A DNA stretch of 64,000 nucleotides from Anodontia alba (GCA_964016985.1 OZ024821.1:131613823-131677822); one strand, 5' to 3'; counted from the first letter of the stretch, positions 11,459-23,510 are shown. A program made the numbers and translations. The notes: generated by a model not told the origin, from the sequence alone.

Positions 11459-12861
11459 AAATGATAAAAAATATTTATCTGGATACTTCTGATCTGAAGA
11501 TGTGTGAGTTTTCTAATTGTCCGCTGATTTAGTTCCATGAAGCAAGCATTGGGCTGCGAACAGGCATTCAGAGTTTGGCTTGGGCCCAATTTTCAGATAA
11601 ACATTTAATTTTGCTGCAGAAAACAAGAGCCCAAACATATAATAACGTGGATCTAAGAAAGACTGAGGTCAGCTTGCCCAATCATGCACTCTAATCTGCA
11701 TGAAGAAACCTTAGATCCTTGGAAATAGACTGGTAAAGAGTTGAGGTAGAAGAGTACACTTGATGTAAATGGGTTAAATTTGTACATGATAGCAAAAGTA
11801 AATGGGTTAAAGGACTTGGGCCAGTTGGAAAAGGATAGCTTATCTAGGAGGAGTACTTACAGAACCATTTTTTTTCTTGTTTCTCCACAAAAACATATAC
11901 ATCGCATTGTGGTTACATGTTACATGTTAGAATTGCCTTGACCAGGCACCAAGGTTATAAAAAATTTTTCATGCTCAACTCAGCTGAGCAGGAAATTTAT
12001 TTTGCTTATAAATCTTAAAATACAATTTTTTAAAACTTCTTTCATGCTCAAATCAGCTGAGCATACTCAGCTGAGTTGAGCATGAAAAAAGTTTTACTTG
12101 TTGGTATTTTTCTTGTTATGACCAAGTGAAATTTCATGCTCAGTTGTGTTGAGCATGAAAAAAATTTTATAACCTCAGGGCCAGGTGATTCTTATTAGTA
12201 CCTACAGTATACATTTGAGCATGACGTGAGAAAAGGTATCTTTGGGATAAATGCAAACAGTAAAAATCCAGATCAGCCAGCAGAGATATACAGTCTGATC
12301 AGGAACTTTTCTATACTTTGTTATGTTCTACAGTACCTAATGATTCTATAAGCAGACAGTGAAAGTCCTGATCAGACTGCGAGGACATACAGGCTGATTT
12401 GGGCCTTCCCTATCAGCATATGCCCAAAGACACATTTTTGCTTGGTGCTGCCCATTTACGTGAAAAATTGTGAAAATTATTGGTATGTTAACACTTTTGA
12501 TAGGAGAAAAGCCCACTTTACCTAAAGCTATTGAAAGACTCACATAGCTCCAGATAAAACGCTTTTTTTTCAGTCGAGAAGTATTGATATTTTTCTTATT
12601 TCCTCATGAAAACATTTGAAGTCGGTACTCATTTGAAGTGCCTCACCAATGTGCTTTTAATGTGTACCCACAACATATGTGTTTGTGCAAAATATGAAAA
12701 ATATTATCTGTATACCACTTCCTATCTGGACCTATGACACACGGATGAATTAGAAAAATAGCCTCAGCATTTTTTACTAGAATTGTTGTCTTTCATTGTA
12801 TGTTCTTTCATACATTATAGCTACCTTTGAAATGTTGCTTTAACTTAATTTGATGTTCACA
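11459..12861. repeat. Nested palindromic elements
   Basis: A family D copy (about 11,880-11,942 and 12,188-12,215) is split by a roughly 245-bp hairpin element at about 11,943-12,187. That element has arms GGTTATAAAAAATTTTTCAT and ATGAAAAAAATTTTATAACC and internal CTCAACTCAGCTGAGCA repeats. Family G follows at about 12,235-12,430 and family D at about 12,590-12,700. No gene is visible. Confidence 0.55.
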
Positions 12862-13112
12862 GGGCCCAGTTGTTCAAAGCGTCGTTAGCTTAACGAGCTC
12901 GTTTAGGGTCATTTCATTAAATGTTTTAGTGGAGTCAATATACAATATTCTGATATTTTTTGCTGAAAAAATGTGAATAGCTTTTGCACTTTGCACTGCA
13001 AAAGCTACTCACATTTTTTCAGCAAAAAATTTCAGCATATTTGCGTATCACTCAATGTAAATTTTAACGAATCGTTATCTAACGATGTAGTTAGTTTTGA
13101 ACAACTGGGCCC
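12862..13112. repeat. Family B palindromic MITE, copy 2
   Basis: Ends GGGCCCAGTTGTTCAAAG and TTTGAACAACTGGGCCC. A perfect central hairpin AAAATGTGAATAGC / GCTACTCACATTTTTT surrounds 13,000. Confidence 0.85.
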
Positions 13113-13495
13113 AGTAAGACAATGGCCTTTATGCATTACTCAGTTCAGCCTTCACAGCTGCAAAATCTGATCAGGCCTTTTCTCATGGTTAAATTTTATA
13201 CAGTGTCCATAAATTCTGTAAGTGGATAAAGAAGGTCCAGATCAGACTGCACAAACATGTAAGCTGATCTGAGCCTTCATTACCCATATATGGCTTAAGA
13301 CCTTTTTGTGTGTAGCGGAACTTGTATTTTGGCAAGCATGTGCTGTGCTGTTTTAACCCATTTGTGTTTGGAGAGCCCCAAAAGGGTAACTTGCAAATAG
13401 TGCAGACCCAGATCAGATGCCGCAGAATGCTGGGTCTGATCAGTGTCTCCACTGGGGTCTCCACTGTTTGCAAATAGTTTAGCCACCTTTCATTA

Positions 13496-14785
13496 GGGGT
13501 GATCAAAAAGAACATGGACCGCCTCATTATTTTAAAAACTATTTCATGTAAGATGACATAATTTTGCATAGATGAGCATTAATTACCTGTAAACTGACTC
13601 AAGCTTTCAAATGATGTCATATTCAAGAAAGCAAAGTGTTAGTGATCCACAATGTCAGACAACGTTTTATTTGAGCAGAGAGTAATCATTAAGTTTTACA
13701 TTACTCGGAAAGTCGTTGTCGGAAATTAAATTTCGATTTAGAGAAAGTGTATGGGGATTCTGCACTCAAGAAATCTGGTATTTGTAAATGGATCGGATGA
13801 TTTAGAGAAGGACGTGATACAGTTAAAGATGACCCTAAATCTGGCCGTCCATCAACATCAGTAACAGACAAAATCATTGCAGATGTACAGCAGCATGTAA
13901 AGCAAGATCACCGAGTTACTGTCAGGGAAATAGCTGAAACATTTAGCATTTCATATGGAAGTGCCCAGGAGATTTTAACTGATAAACTTGGAACGTCGCG
14001 TTTGCGCAAGATGGGTACCTCGGCTACTGATGCCCGAGCAAATGGGGGTTTGGGTTGAAATCTGTTCATAATTTTTAGAACACATTAGGGCAGAGGGGTC
14101 AAACTTTACTGATCGTATTGTAAAATGCGATGAAACTTGGGTACACTTTTACGAGCCCGTATCTAAACAACAAAGCAGTTATGGAAACAGCCAACATCGC
14201 CATCCCCTGTTAAAGCCAAACTTTTTAAGTCTGTTGGTAAAGTTATGTGCATCATGTTTTTCTCTTCTCAATGTTTTCTTCTAAATCTAAATAATGTTGT
14301 ACCTATACATACTACAGTCAATGCTGAGTATTATGCCAGCATTATTCAAATAAATTTAATAAAGGCCATACAAAAGAAACAGCCAGATCTACAGAGAGGT
14401 TTCATTTTACACCAAGATAACACCCCAGCTCACAAAGCCAAACTTGTACAGGAAATTTTGCAAAACCTAAACATAGAAACACTGGCCCACCCTCCCTATA
14501 GTCCAGACCTGGCCCCTTGTGACCTCTGGCTATTTCCTGTTTTGAAAGATTCTCTACGAGGCATGCACTACGAGAACAGAGAGGAGCTAACCCAAGCTAT
14601 GACCGGGTCGTTGAGAGTAATGTCATGTGGGGCTCGCACACGTGTTTCACGCATGGGAAGCAAGAATTAATAAGTGCATAGAATACAAAGGAGGTTACTT
14701 TGAAAAACAGTAAACATTCCAAGTTGGTTTTTATAACAATAATCCAATACAGGCACTGATCCACGTTCTTTCTGATCACCTCTCA
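13496..14785 (+). mobile_element. Mariner-family DNA transposon, decayed, 1290 bp
   Basis: Inverted ends GGGGTGATCAAAAAGAACAT (13,496) and, on the other strand, GAGGTGATCAGAAAGAACGT (ending about 14,783) match over about 25 bases. TA dinucleotides flank it at 13,494-13,495 and 14,786-14,787, the target used by mariner elements. Total length is about 1.3 kb, normal for the family. The encoded transposase is disrupted, so this copy is dead. Confidence 0.85.
13652..14713 (+). pseudogene. Mariner transposase pseudogene (D,D34D type)
   Basis: Reading begins MSDNVLFEQRVIIKFYIT at 13,652 and ends near TAA 14,711-14,713 after GGYFEKQ. Frame changes and a premature TGA near the helix-turn-helix region break it. 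Recognisable parts in order: an N-terminal helix-turn-helix with DDPKSGRPSTS; a first catalytic segment KCDETWVHFYEP (about 14,127-14,165); the second aspartate in LHQDNTPAH (about 14,407); and the third in SPDLAPCDLWLF (about 14,500). Counting from the second to the third aspartate gives 34 intervening residues, the D,D34D spacing of mariner transposases. The longest intact piece is 14,245-14,670. It would have cut and pasted the element at TA sites; it cannot now make a full protein. Confidence 0.85.
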
Positions 14786-14871
14786 TAAATCACATAGCCT
14801 GACATACCTAAAATTGAAACTGGATTCTTGTGGATAGTGTGGGGGAATTGATTCAGTCTAAAATGGGTGAA

Positions 14872-16224
14872 GTAATGGAAGTGCTTTTGAAGATTGCTAT
14901 TTGTTTTAGGAAGTCTACCAGAGCAGGCTTCAGTAACAAATTTTAAATGTTGCATAATACTCTTTCATAGTTCTAGATAAGATTTTTTTTTCAGCCAAAA
15001 TGTATTGATATTTTTGTAAATTCTCCACAAAAGTGCATGTTGTGGGTACTCATTAGAAGTGCCTCGCTGATGTGCTTCTAATGATTACCCACAATATTCA
15101 TTTTTGTGTTGAAGTAAGAAAACAATATTTATCAGATGCACCTCTTATCAGGAGCTATGCTCCTTTTAATATATGGGTGGTGTTAAGCATGCAAAATTCT
15201 TGTGCATAGGCAAGCTGCATTTTCCCGGGTTAGTCTGTGTCAGTGCATTGTGATCAAAGTCGGTCTGTTGCTGTAGATGCTACAGGGACCAGAGACTCTC
15301 TATATGACCTTAATAGTACTGGGCCCTTAAACTTCAAACCAGTCAGTTTGCCCAGAAAGGTCAAAGATACAAGCACCTTTCTGGCTTGACATGACCTTTG
15401 TATTTATGTGTTTATTCATCCTGTCGTTGTGGATATTCGAAATATGGATCAAAATATAACCTTAGCTGGTGACCTGAGGCTTCTGGTTCCCAGCTGTATT
15501 ACACCAAATAAAAAATAGAAACCAGAAGTCATAGGTCACCGGACAAGGTTATATTAAACCTATAGAACAAGTCACTAAGCTTAGCTTTCCCGGTAAAAAT
15601 TTCAGCAGATGAAGTTTTGAAATATTTTTCATTGAGGATGAGATGATTTGCATAAAAAGTTAAATCCTATTTTCTGGGAAAAATGAGAAAAATATAATCA
15701 ATTTGTTGTCTGCTAAATTAGTCGAGAGAGTAGTAATGGTTAAATGCAGCAAAGGCTCAGAACAGTCTGCAGCTGTACACAGTCTATTCAGGGCATTTGC
15801 TGTTTGTCAGAAGATTCCACATTGAGGAAGTAAACATGAAATGCCCTGTTTATATGGCTTGGAGGGAAAGATATGCAGGCTGATGGGGACTGATACTATT
15901 GGAGCACCAGTTTTGCATAAAGTTTGCTGTCGAAAGTAACTTTTGGTACAAAACCAGCATTATCTCTTATTACATTGGAGTTTGAATTCAGCAAATAGCC
16001 ACAGAGTGATACTGTTCTTATGACATTATTAAGCATAAAATTGAAACTCGACTCTTCCAATATATAGTGTGGGAGAGTTTATTCAGTCTAACATGGGTTA
16101 ATGCATGAGCGGTATTAGATGGAAAGGTTTTGTTGACATAATTATACAAAATGCACAGCACATTCTTATGCATCCACACCTTATCAAGGGCCTTTTGTAT
16201 TATTCAGCATCCAGTGGTTCTGTA
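14872..16224. repeat. Family D, E2, G and H2 remnants
   Basis: A family D hairpin lies at about 15,008-15,115. An imperfect hairpin lies at about 15,440-15,560 (TATAACCTTAGCTGGTGACC facing GGTCACCGGACAAGGTTATA), family E2 at 15,580-15,740, family G at 15,740-15,900 and a right half of H2 at 16,021-16,103. No gene is visible. Confidence 0.5.
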
Positions 16225-16495
16225 GTCAACCTTGGTGGTTCCGACTTGCGATCAGAAGGTTGCGGGTCCATTCTCCGCCGAGTCTGGCAAGATGCTTTCT
16301 AGGAGATTGATCCTGAAATATTTTCTGTAGTAATTCTCTTCAGCTTAAAGGCAGTCGTTAGTTTCTGGTGAAAGAATATGCACTGTACTGGTTAACTGCT
16401 TAAAGGACTAAGCCTGCCCAGAAAAATTGTGATTAGGTAAACTGACCAGCTCAACAGGACTTTAGTACTGGGCTGTTTAAACCCAAAACAACCAA
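16225..16495 (+). mobile_element. tRNA-derived SINE (diverged)
   Basis: Head with AACCTTGGTGGTTCCGAC and TTGCGGGTCCATTCTCCGCC, then GAGATTGATCCTGAAATA and AGGACTAAGCCTGCCCAG. Same family as 49,848-50,157. Confidence 0.7.
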
Positions 16496-16537
16496 AAATG
16501 GCTCTATAAATTGTTAATGAATGCCTTGGTCATATCT

Positions 16538-16780
16538 GGGCCCAGTTGTTCAAACTAATGATGTCGTTAGTTAACGTATCGTTAAAACGTTGATCATTAA
16601 ATATGGCATATATGCTAATGTTTTTGCTGAAAAAAATGTGAGTAGCTTTGCATTTGCAAAAGCTACTCACATTGTTTTCAGCAAAAGTACCTGTGAATTA
16701 GAATTTGTACTCATTAGAACAGTTAATATTTTGATCACTAACAAGCTCATTAAGCTAACAAAGCTTTGAATAACTGGGCC
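16538..16780. repeat. Family B palindromic MITE, copy 3
   Basis: Ends GGGCCCAGTTGTTCAAAC and GCTTTGAATAACTGGGCC; central AATGTGAGTAGCTTTGCA hairpin. Confidence 0.8.
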
Positions 16781-16959
16781 ATGGATGCCAAGGCAGATAT
16801 GCATATGCTCAAAGACACCTTTTTGCTTGATGCTGCCCATATGGCATGATTCTAGGTTGTTTTTCAGTATAAAAAACTGTTATTTTCAATTATACACTTT
16901 CTTTGAAAATCAAAGAAACACCACTCAAAAACAATAATTCAGAACACTATAGAACAGAT

Positions 16960-17161
16960 TTAACCCATTGTAGACTGGACTATAAAAGGGTACCAGTAAT
17001 TGGCAAACAGTGCAGACCCAGATCAGATGCCGCAAAATGCGGCATCTGATCAGGGTCTCCACTTTTTGCAAATAGTTCTACCATCTAAGAATATCTAAAT
17101 CACATTTTAGAATCTTCCAATATATAGTATGGGGGAGTTCATTCTGTCTACAATGGGTTAA
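16960..17161. repeat. TTAA-type palindromic MITE, family H2
   Basis: Ends TTAACCCATTGTAGACTG and TCTGTCTACAATGGGTTAA; central CAGATCAGATGCCGCAAAAT hairpin. Other copies: 13,353-14,871 (split), 27,328-27,546 and 39,097-39,371. Confidence 0.85.
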
Positions 17162-18180
17162 AGTAGGTATAATAATTGCCTTTCCCAGCATTCTGTAAAA
17201 TTCAGCCATATCATGAGAAAATTCTTTTTTGCATATGTTACCAGTGGTTACCTATACCAACCAGCACATCCATACAAAGTTGATCAGGGTCTTTGCTGTT
17301 TGCTTACAGAGCTTATAACATAAAGCAGAGAAAAGCATAGATTCTTACTTACCTACATAGCTTTAGATAAGATACTTCTTTAAAACAAACAGTTCATGTT
17401 TTTTCTTATTTCTCTAGAAAACATTGCGATTCCAGTAAGTACCCACAATTACCTGTAGCTATGTTTGCTGTATGGATGTATTGGTTGGCACGTGCATTGT
17501 TATTTCACATATGCATGCGCATTGGTAGTTCGCATATGCACGAGGGAGGTTTTCTTCTGACATGACAATATTGTTACTGTTTGTCTTCATGTGTAACTGT
17601 AGTATCTTGAAATAATTGTGTTTATATATAATGTATATAACATTTTATATATAAACAAACCACAATCAGTTAACTTTGTTCCTTGTCTTTCTTTACCCTC
17701 AGGCTAAATAAAATTATATGTGTGTTTAAGGTTACTTTGAACTTAAAAGATAGGGATGCTAGGTTGGAAAATGTTTTTGTTTTGTTAAAAGTTTTTGCAT
17801 AGGGTTAATAGGAAAACATTATGGCCAAACCGGGAAATCCTCCCCCTTGACATGACCCCACTGGGTTGACTGGGCCGTAAAACCTCAACACAAACAAACA
17901 AAACTCGCTTGTATGAAAGAACAGTAGAGCTGTAGCACCATGACGTTGTCGTTGGTTTAAGTTTTGGTTTAAGTTTTAAAAGGCTATATCTCCGGAACCT
18001 CTAGTTTGAAGTAGTTCATACATGTTCTGATGTTAGATACTGGTCTTTAGTTCTATGTTGTACCATCCTGACCCACATGAGTGACCTTGAGGTGAAGGCC
18101 ACAGACTTTGAAAAATTAAGTTTTTTTGGTTTAAGTGTTTAGAGGCAAATGGCAATTTAGGCGAGCTACACTGTTCTGCA
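17162..18180. repeat. SINE tail and unnamed element
   Basis: A SINE 3' end lies at about 17,820-17,900 (GGGTTGACTGGGCCGTAAAA). Bases 17,905-18,190 hold an unnamed element with GGCTATATCTCCGGAACCTC and GTGACCTTGAGGTGAAGG, ending GAGCTACACTGTTCTGCAAC. No gene is seen. Confidence 0.45.
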
Positions 18181-19425
18181 ACAGCTCTTATTTATCTTCT
18201 CTAAAAGGATAGAATTCGCTCCTGTTGAAAAGGGGTCTGCTCTAAAAGGAAAGAATTTGCTACCCTACAGGGGCAAATTCTTTCCTTGTAGGGAAGCAAA
18301 TTCTTCTTACATATGTATAGATACCAATTAGCCAACTTGCTTGGTAAGTCTATGGGAGCAGATTCTTTCCTTTTAGAACAGAGAAGGAGCGCAAAACAAT
18401 TTTAATAGATTTGCCTCCACCCCCACCCCCTGAAAGTGAAAGATTATCCATACCCTCTTATAAAACAAGACGGCATATAATAAATTTCCTGTCAGCCAAC
18501 TTGTTTGGGAGCAAATTCTTTCCTTTTAGAGTTGATCCTTTTTCAGACGGGACGCAAAAACAATTTTGACTGATTTTCCTTCCCCTGAAAGTTTTTTTTT
18601 TTTTTTTTTTTTTCTTCATTCTGATTTTTTTTTTTTTTTTTTCATTCTGATTTATAAAATGAGACAAAACGTTATAAATTTCCTATTAGCCAATCTGTTG
18701 GGGAGCAAATTCTATTCAAAGCAGACCCCTTTTCATACGGGAGGCGAAAGAATTGACAGATTTGCCTCCCCAGAAATTGTATCCATTCCCATTAATTTAA
18801 TAAGAAACAATGTTATGGATTTCCTATTAACTTGTTTTTATCCAAACCAACAACAGGTAATGTTTTCGCCGTATTTGACAAAGGAGACAACTTTTGTGAC
18901 TTTTTGCTTTCAAGCTAACCAATTCCCTCCTGAAAATCGGACTGCTCTAACAGGATAGAATTTGCTCCCCAAGGGGCACACATTTCTGTCTTTTTAGAGC
19001 AGACCTTTTCAGGAGGGAGGTAAAACAATTGTGAGAGATGTGTCTCACCTGAAAGTTAATAAAACAAGCAACTATGTTATAGATTTCCTGTTATCCAACT
19101 TGTTTTTTATCCAGACCAACAACAGATCATTTTTCCGCCATATTTTAGAAGGGAGACAACTTTTGTGACATTGTTTGCTTTTATGCCAACCAAGTCCCTT
19201 TTGAAAAGCGGACTGCTCTAAAAGGAAATAATTGTTCCCAAGGGGAGCCAATTCCTTTCGTTCAAAGCAGACCCCTTTCAGAAGGGAGGTAAAACAATTC
19301 CTACAGATTTGTCTCCCCTGAAAGCGTATCCATTCCCTTAATGATAATAAAAAAAAACAAAAAAAAAAAAACAAAAAAAAAAAACGCAATGTTATGGGGA
19401 CTTCCTATTATCAACTTGTTTTTTT
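18181..19425. repeat. Cluster of family F elements
   Basis: At least four diverged units with AAAGGAAAGAATTTGCTCCC, its inverse, TTTTCAGAAGGGAGG and GTCTCCCCTGAAAG follow one another, separated by poly(T) or poly(A) runs (about 18,590-18,640 and 19,350-19,385). Open frames here are poly-Lys or poly-Phe artefacts of these runs. Confidence 0.6.
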
Positions 19426-19904
19426 TTATCCAAACCAACAACAGGAATCGGAATGCGTATGCATCGTTACGTATTGACTTAATTCCTTCATGAACTCCGA
19501 ATAATGGTCATGCGTTATAGAGCCATCAGCCAACCCTTCTTTGATTTCTTGCATCCAATGAGACATCGAATCTGACGTCACGTGACCTATCTTAATTTGG
19601 TCTAAAATTTGCTTGAGCATATGACTGCTGTGGAAAGAATGGTGAGCAGAGCGTTTATTTCTGTCTTGTATGTGAAACAAAGCGCCAGCCTCCTCGATTT
19701 TGATGTTGTCTTTCTGCCTGTTCTCCTCAGCAAACTTGTTCTCAAGTTGAATCAGAAGATCGTGGAGTTGTTTTTCTTCGGTGGATGATAATGTGGGAGT
19801 TATTCTGTGACTGGGCGCAGCAGCAGGAATTTTGTGATTGACAGCTGAGAAAATATGTGGAGCAGCATTTCTTTTATACAGCAAATCTGGCAAATCTGAA
19901 CCAT
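19426..19904 (-). CDS. Last exon of a secreted, dibasic-rich protein gene
   Basis: Read on the minus strand, a pyrimidine run and CAG precede the exon at 19,904. The open frame starts in phase 1 (two bases, then GSDLPDLLYKRN) and runs 158 residues to a stop at 19,426-19,428. It contains KR-type dibasic sites (LLYKRNAAPHIF, RNKRSAHHSF), an amphipathic acidic and basic middle, and ends SDSCCWFG. A final glycine after an aromatic residue resembles an amidation donor, which with the dibasic sites suggests a processed prohormone; this is inference from features, not homology. Other likely exons on the same strand are 21,793-21,960 and the signal-peptide exon 26,464-26,563. I do not recognise the family. 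Confidence 0.6.
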
Positions 19905-21226
19905 CTGAAAAAAAAAAAAAAAGAAAGGGAATGCACTAAAACTTCAATGACTCGAACACAGATGACTGATTAAAAAGCGACTGAATCGAACTCGTTTTTA
20001 GGCGCTAGGAAATTCTTTCGATAGCTCAAGATAACAAATACATGTATTGCGGGATTTTTAGGGATATTTTCTTATTTTATTATGAAAATGTATGCTGTAT
20101 GTACTCATTAAAATCGCCCGTCGAGGCGATTCTAATGACTACACTCAACATATGATTATTTTATAGAAGATCAAAAAGGCATCCCTAAATTATCCCCATT
20201 TGTCTACTGACCTGGTGCAATAATTAGTCCACTGTGGCACGAACCACCGATGTCTGGAACAAATTTCCATGGTCCAAAAGCTGTTCGAGCCAATGAAGTT
20301 CGACTATACTTGGAACCCAGCAAACACGACGTCGCTGCAACGTTGTCGTGACGTTGTAACGACGTTGTGTGTGGAAGTTGTGTATATTTATTTTGAGCTC
20401 AGTAATATATCTTGACGGTTGGCGGTTTTTGGCATCTGAGACCAAGTCATGGAGCACAACAGAGACAAATCATTGGATATTTATTTTACGCCAGTCTATG
20501 TGAAAATGAGCACCAGCAATGCTGCATTGTATGGTGAAACGGGTCGGGTTCCTCTTTTTATAGATAGATATGTGACAGTTATAAAATATTAGTTGGAAAT
20601 AGTTAAACCCAATTATGACAATTGTGTTGTCAAAGCGGTGTTATCTAGTCTTGTAGCTGGATTAACGAGCAATGAAAATGCAATAAACTGGGTTTCAAAA
20701 AATTAGAAGTGTATTACAAAGAATAGGATTTTACGATGTTTGGCTATATCCAGACTCGATAAATGCGAAATGGTTTATACCTCTGTTAAAGCTACGTATA
20801 ACAGATCAATCCTCGTAAATATCAGAATTGAACAGAAAACTTTCAATGTCAAGTTCTTTGCAAAGTTACAGAGCAATAAAACCTGCTATAAATATCTCCA
20901 CTTATTTAGAAAAAATCAGAAATGTTAAATACAGAAAGGCAGTTTCAAAATTAAGATTATCATCACACAATTTACATGTAGAAACCGGTAGACAAGCAGA
21001 GAGAAAAGACATAAAGTGTTTATTTAGTTACTTAAACAATACAGAAGACGGGTATCACTTTTTTTTTTCTCATATGTCCGCCATATAATGATATAAGGAA
21101 GATATACCTAAAGAAGTATTACACACGTCCAAGTATATATAACAAGTGCAGTTATTTCAAGACGATAATACAAGTTTGAAGAATTCGGCTGGGTGTATTA
21201 TATGACTGTTGAAATGTTGAAATTCT
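19905..21226. repeat. Intronic repeats
   Basis: A family D hairpin lies at about 20,055-20,165. A partial copy of the CCCAGCAAACAC / ACAACGTT family lies at 20,308-20,380. The rest is AT-rich with no supported exon. Confidence 0.45.
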
Positions 21227-21471
21227 GGGCCCAGTTGTTCAAAGCGTCGTTAGCTTAACGAGCTCGTTAAGGGTCATTTCGTTAACTGTTTTAGCGGATT
21301 CAATATACAATATTCTGATATTTTTTGCTGAAAAAATGTGAGTAGCTTTTGCATTGAAAAAGCTACTCACATTTTTTTCAGCAAAAAATTTCAGCATATT
21401 TGCGTATCATTCGATGTAAATTTTAACGAATCGTTAACTAACGACATCGTTAGTTTCGAACAACTGGGCCC
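21227..21471. repeat. Family B palindromic MITE, copy 4 (245 bp)
   Basis: Ends GGGCCCAGTTGTTCAAAG and GAACAACTGGGCCC; central hairpin AAAATGTGAGTAGCTTTTGC. Well preserved. Confidence 0.85.
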
Positions 21472-21792
21472 TGCAGTTAATAATAATTTACATTATTGTA
21501 CTATATTAAGTATACCATAAAATACTCTATTTTTGGTACCAGTTCATGACTCTGACGCTCCGGCCATGTGTTTTGTATCGACAAGACGTACAGATGGAGT
21601 GATGAACAGGTATGGTAGACAAGTATTAGCTTAAAAAAAAAAACAACAAAAAACTAGCGGGTCGTTTAGCTACAGCAATTGCATGTACGTGTGTGCCGCA
21701 CATGATGGCATATGTATCAAGATTCATTGAAATAACCTAAATGACTCCAGTTATTTTCCGAGTTTTGGTTCACTCAGAACTGTCAAGTTTAC

Positions 21793-21960
21793 CTCTGATG
21801 TGTGCACAGATGACAGGTGACACGGACTTTGCTGACAGTTACAAATCTGGTTGCGCGCTTTTGCACGCTTTCCAGTGCTTTCTGACAACACCTTGCTACA
21901 GGAGTGGACGCACCAATCCTTTATAAGCTGCTCCTTGGTCGTGACGAATTCTCGTACTTG
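21793..21960 (-). CDS. Candidate internal exon, Cys-rich segment of the same secreted gene
   Basis: On the minus strand an acceptor (TTATGCTTCAG) precedes 21,960 and a donor (GAG then GTAAAC) follows 21,793. The 168 bp are open only in the frame starting QVREFVTTKEQLIKDW, with six cysteines (WCVHSCSKV, QICNCQQSPC). Both ends are phase 0, whereas the signal-peptide exon ends in phase 1 and the last exon begins needing one base, so at least one further exon is missing on each side or the model is wrong. A weak candidate for one is 21,541-21,640. No family is recognised. Confidence 0.45.
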
Positions 21961-22199
21961 CTGAAGCATAATTTCATTTGAGGGAGAAATCGGTATGAAA
22001 GTGAACAATCTTGTTAATTGTACATCCGAAAGAGGCCATAATTGGATAATAACACATTCTATTCTGTTTTATTCGTTATCTGATACATGACTACTATGTC
22101 AACAGTCTTGGTAGTTACTTCCGCTTAAGTTGGGTTCAGTACAATTCCCGTATTAACGTGTGGTGGATTTAATAGCACAACTCCTATATATGCGTCTCG

Positions 22200-22430
22200 C
22201 CAGGGCGACTAGCAATGACTGGTGCTAATAAACAGTCTTACTTTGTGAATAAGACCATGAAATGGACTAGCCTTGAATGTTGGCCCTCTGATAAATTTCA
22301 GAAGCCACGGAGAAGTGCGAACATTCATGCTTTTTCCAGTCCGTTAAGGGCACATGTTAGCGCAACGTCGAATAGGAATCGTACGACGACGCTAATAAAT
22401 AGTCTTGCTTCGAGAATAAGACCATGAATT
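22200..22430. repeat. Imperfect tandem duplication of about 165 bp
   Basis: GAATAAGACCATGAAATGG followed by ACTAGCCTTGAATG near 22,250 recurs with few changes near 22,415. The frame across it is not supported as coding. Confidence 0.5.
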
Positions 22431-22454
22431 GGACTTGCCTTGAATTTTTGCCCT

Positions 22455-23215
22455 CCGAAATTGATCAAAACAATCAAATAAACTGTTTATTACATTTTAT
22501 CCATGTTTACCTTTGAATTTTGACATTCAGCCGTTATGATTTCCAACCAAAATAGTTGTACAACGATTCACTTTCATATCTTTCTTTACTTGTATATGTT
22601 ATGTTATGTTATGTTATATATGTTTTATTACATTTTCAGCAGTGATTTACTGAGATTTATCAGTGAATTATAATCGATAATTCACGAGTTTGAAACAACA
22701 ATAACAATATAGTTGACGTTTCGCGGAAAACTTGATAAAATCATGGAAATCAGACTGCAATTTTAACGCCCAGTTGGCGTTTTGAGATAAGACCTGCAAC
22801 ACAAAAGATAAAGTATAATTTTCTTGATAATCCAGTTCAACCTTCGTGACATTTTTGTGTCTGTATTTCAAACACAGGGCGATTTTTGCATTAAAGTGAA
22901 AACAAGATGGCGACTGATTTTCAAACTAAACCACGCCTCTTGAAATTCATGCACTGACTGGAACTATTTTGGTAGGAAATCATAACGGCTGAATGTAAAA
23001 ATTCAAAGGTAAAACATGGATAAAATGTAACAAACAGTTTATTTGATTGTTTTGATCAATTACGGAGAAATAATTCACTCGTGTTCTAAGGTTTAATTGT
23101 AAAAAAAAAAAAAAACTCGTTCGATTCGCTCACTCGTTTTTTACTCGCAAGCCTTAGAACACTAGTGAATTATTTCTCCGTAATCGATCAAAACAACCAA
23201 ATAAACTCTATATAA
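22455..23215. repeat. Nested foldback elements
   Basis: About 85 bp at 22,462-22,545 (CAATCAAATAAACTG, then CATTTTATCCATG, then CAGCCGTTATGATTTCC) are repeated inverted at 22,973-23,067 around a 430-bp interior. The right arm overlaps a second inverted pair: GGAGAAATAATTCACTCGTG at about 23,065 and its inverse at about 23,170, around a poly(A) and TCGTTCGATTCG centre. Confidence 0.7.
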
Positions 23216-23374
23216 TCACAATTGTTTATGCTTAAGCGAATAAACTTTTGAACTTGAACTATAAAAGCTGGGTATCCAGAGATAAATAAATGAGGCACAA
23301 CGTCAAAAAACGTACCTTTGGACATGTGCGTCCAGCGAAGATACAGCGCAGTCAGATCAGAAGCTTCACTGAGC

Positions 23375-23510
23375 GCATTTTCGATAGCCAAAGATGCAAA
23401 GTTTCATCATGCGGACAACGAAGACTCTGATCAGACTGCGCAGATGCGCAGGCTGATCTGAGTCTTCGTTTGGCGCACATGTCAGAAGGTACGTTTTCTC
23501 CCTTTGCGGC
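23375..23510. repeat. Family G palindrome
   Basis: GACTCTGATCAGACTGCGCA is mirrored by TGCGCAGGCTGATCTGAGTC; the flank TCAGAAGGTACGTTTTCTC is shared with other copies. One of about fifteen copies in the window. Confidence 0.7.

Larger units (their letters stand above)
13353..14871. repeat. TTAA-type palindromic MITE, family H2, split by a mariner
   Basis: The left part (13,353-13,495) starts TTAACCCATTTGTG and contains the CAGACCCAGATCAGATGCC hairpin. The right part (14,786-14,871) continues AAATCACATAGCCTGACATA and ends GATTCAGTCTAAAATGGGT. The uninterrupted copy at 16,960-17,161 shows the two parts belong together; the mariner was inserted later. Confidence 0.75.

Noticed and set aside
13189..13569. 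A 126-codon minus-strand open frame
   Set aside because: It spans the H2 palindrome, a family G element and the mariner end; no protein-like conservation.
18458..18958. Lys-rich and Phe-rich open frames
   Set aside because: They come from poly(A)/poly(T) runs between family F elements.
21531..21640. An additional exon of the secreted-protein gene
   Set aside because: A pyrimidine run and acceptor exist, but no donor and frame fit both neighbouring exons convincingly.
22668..22871. A 67-codon minus-strand open frame as an exon
   Set aside because: It lies in the interior of a foldback element and lacks matching splice sites.
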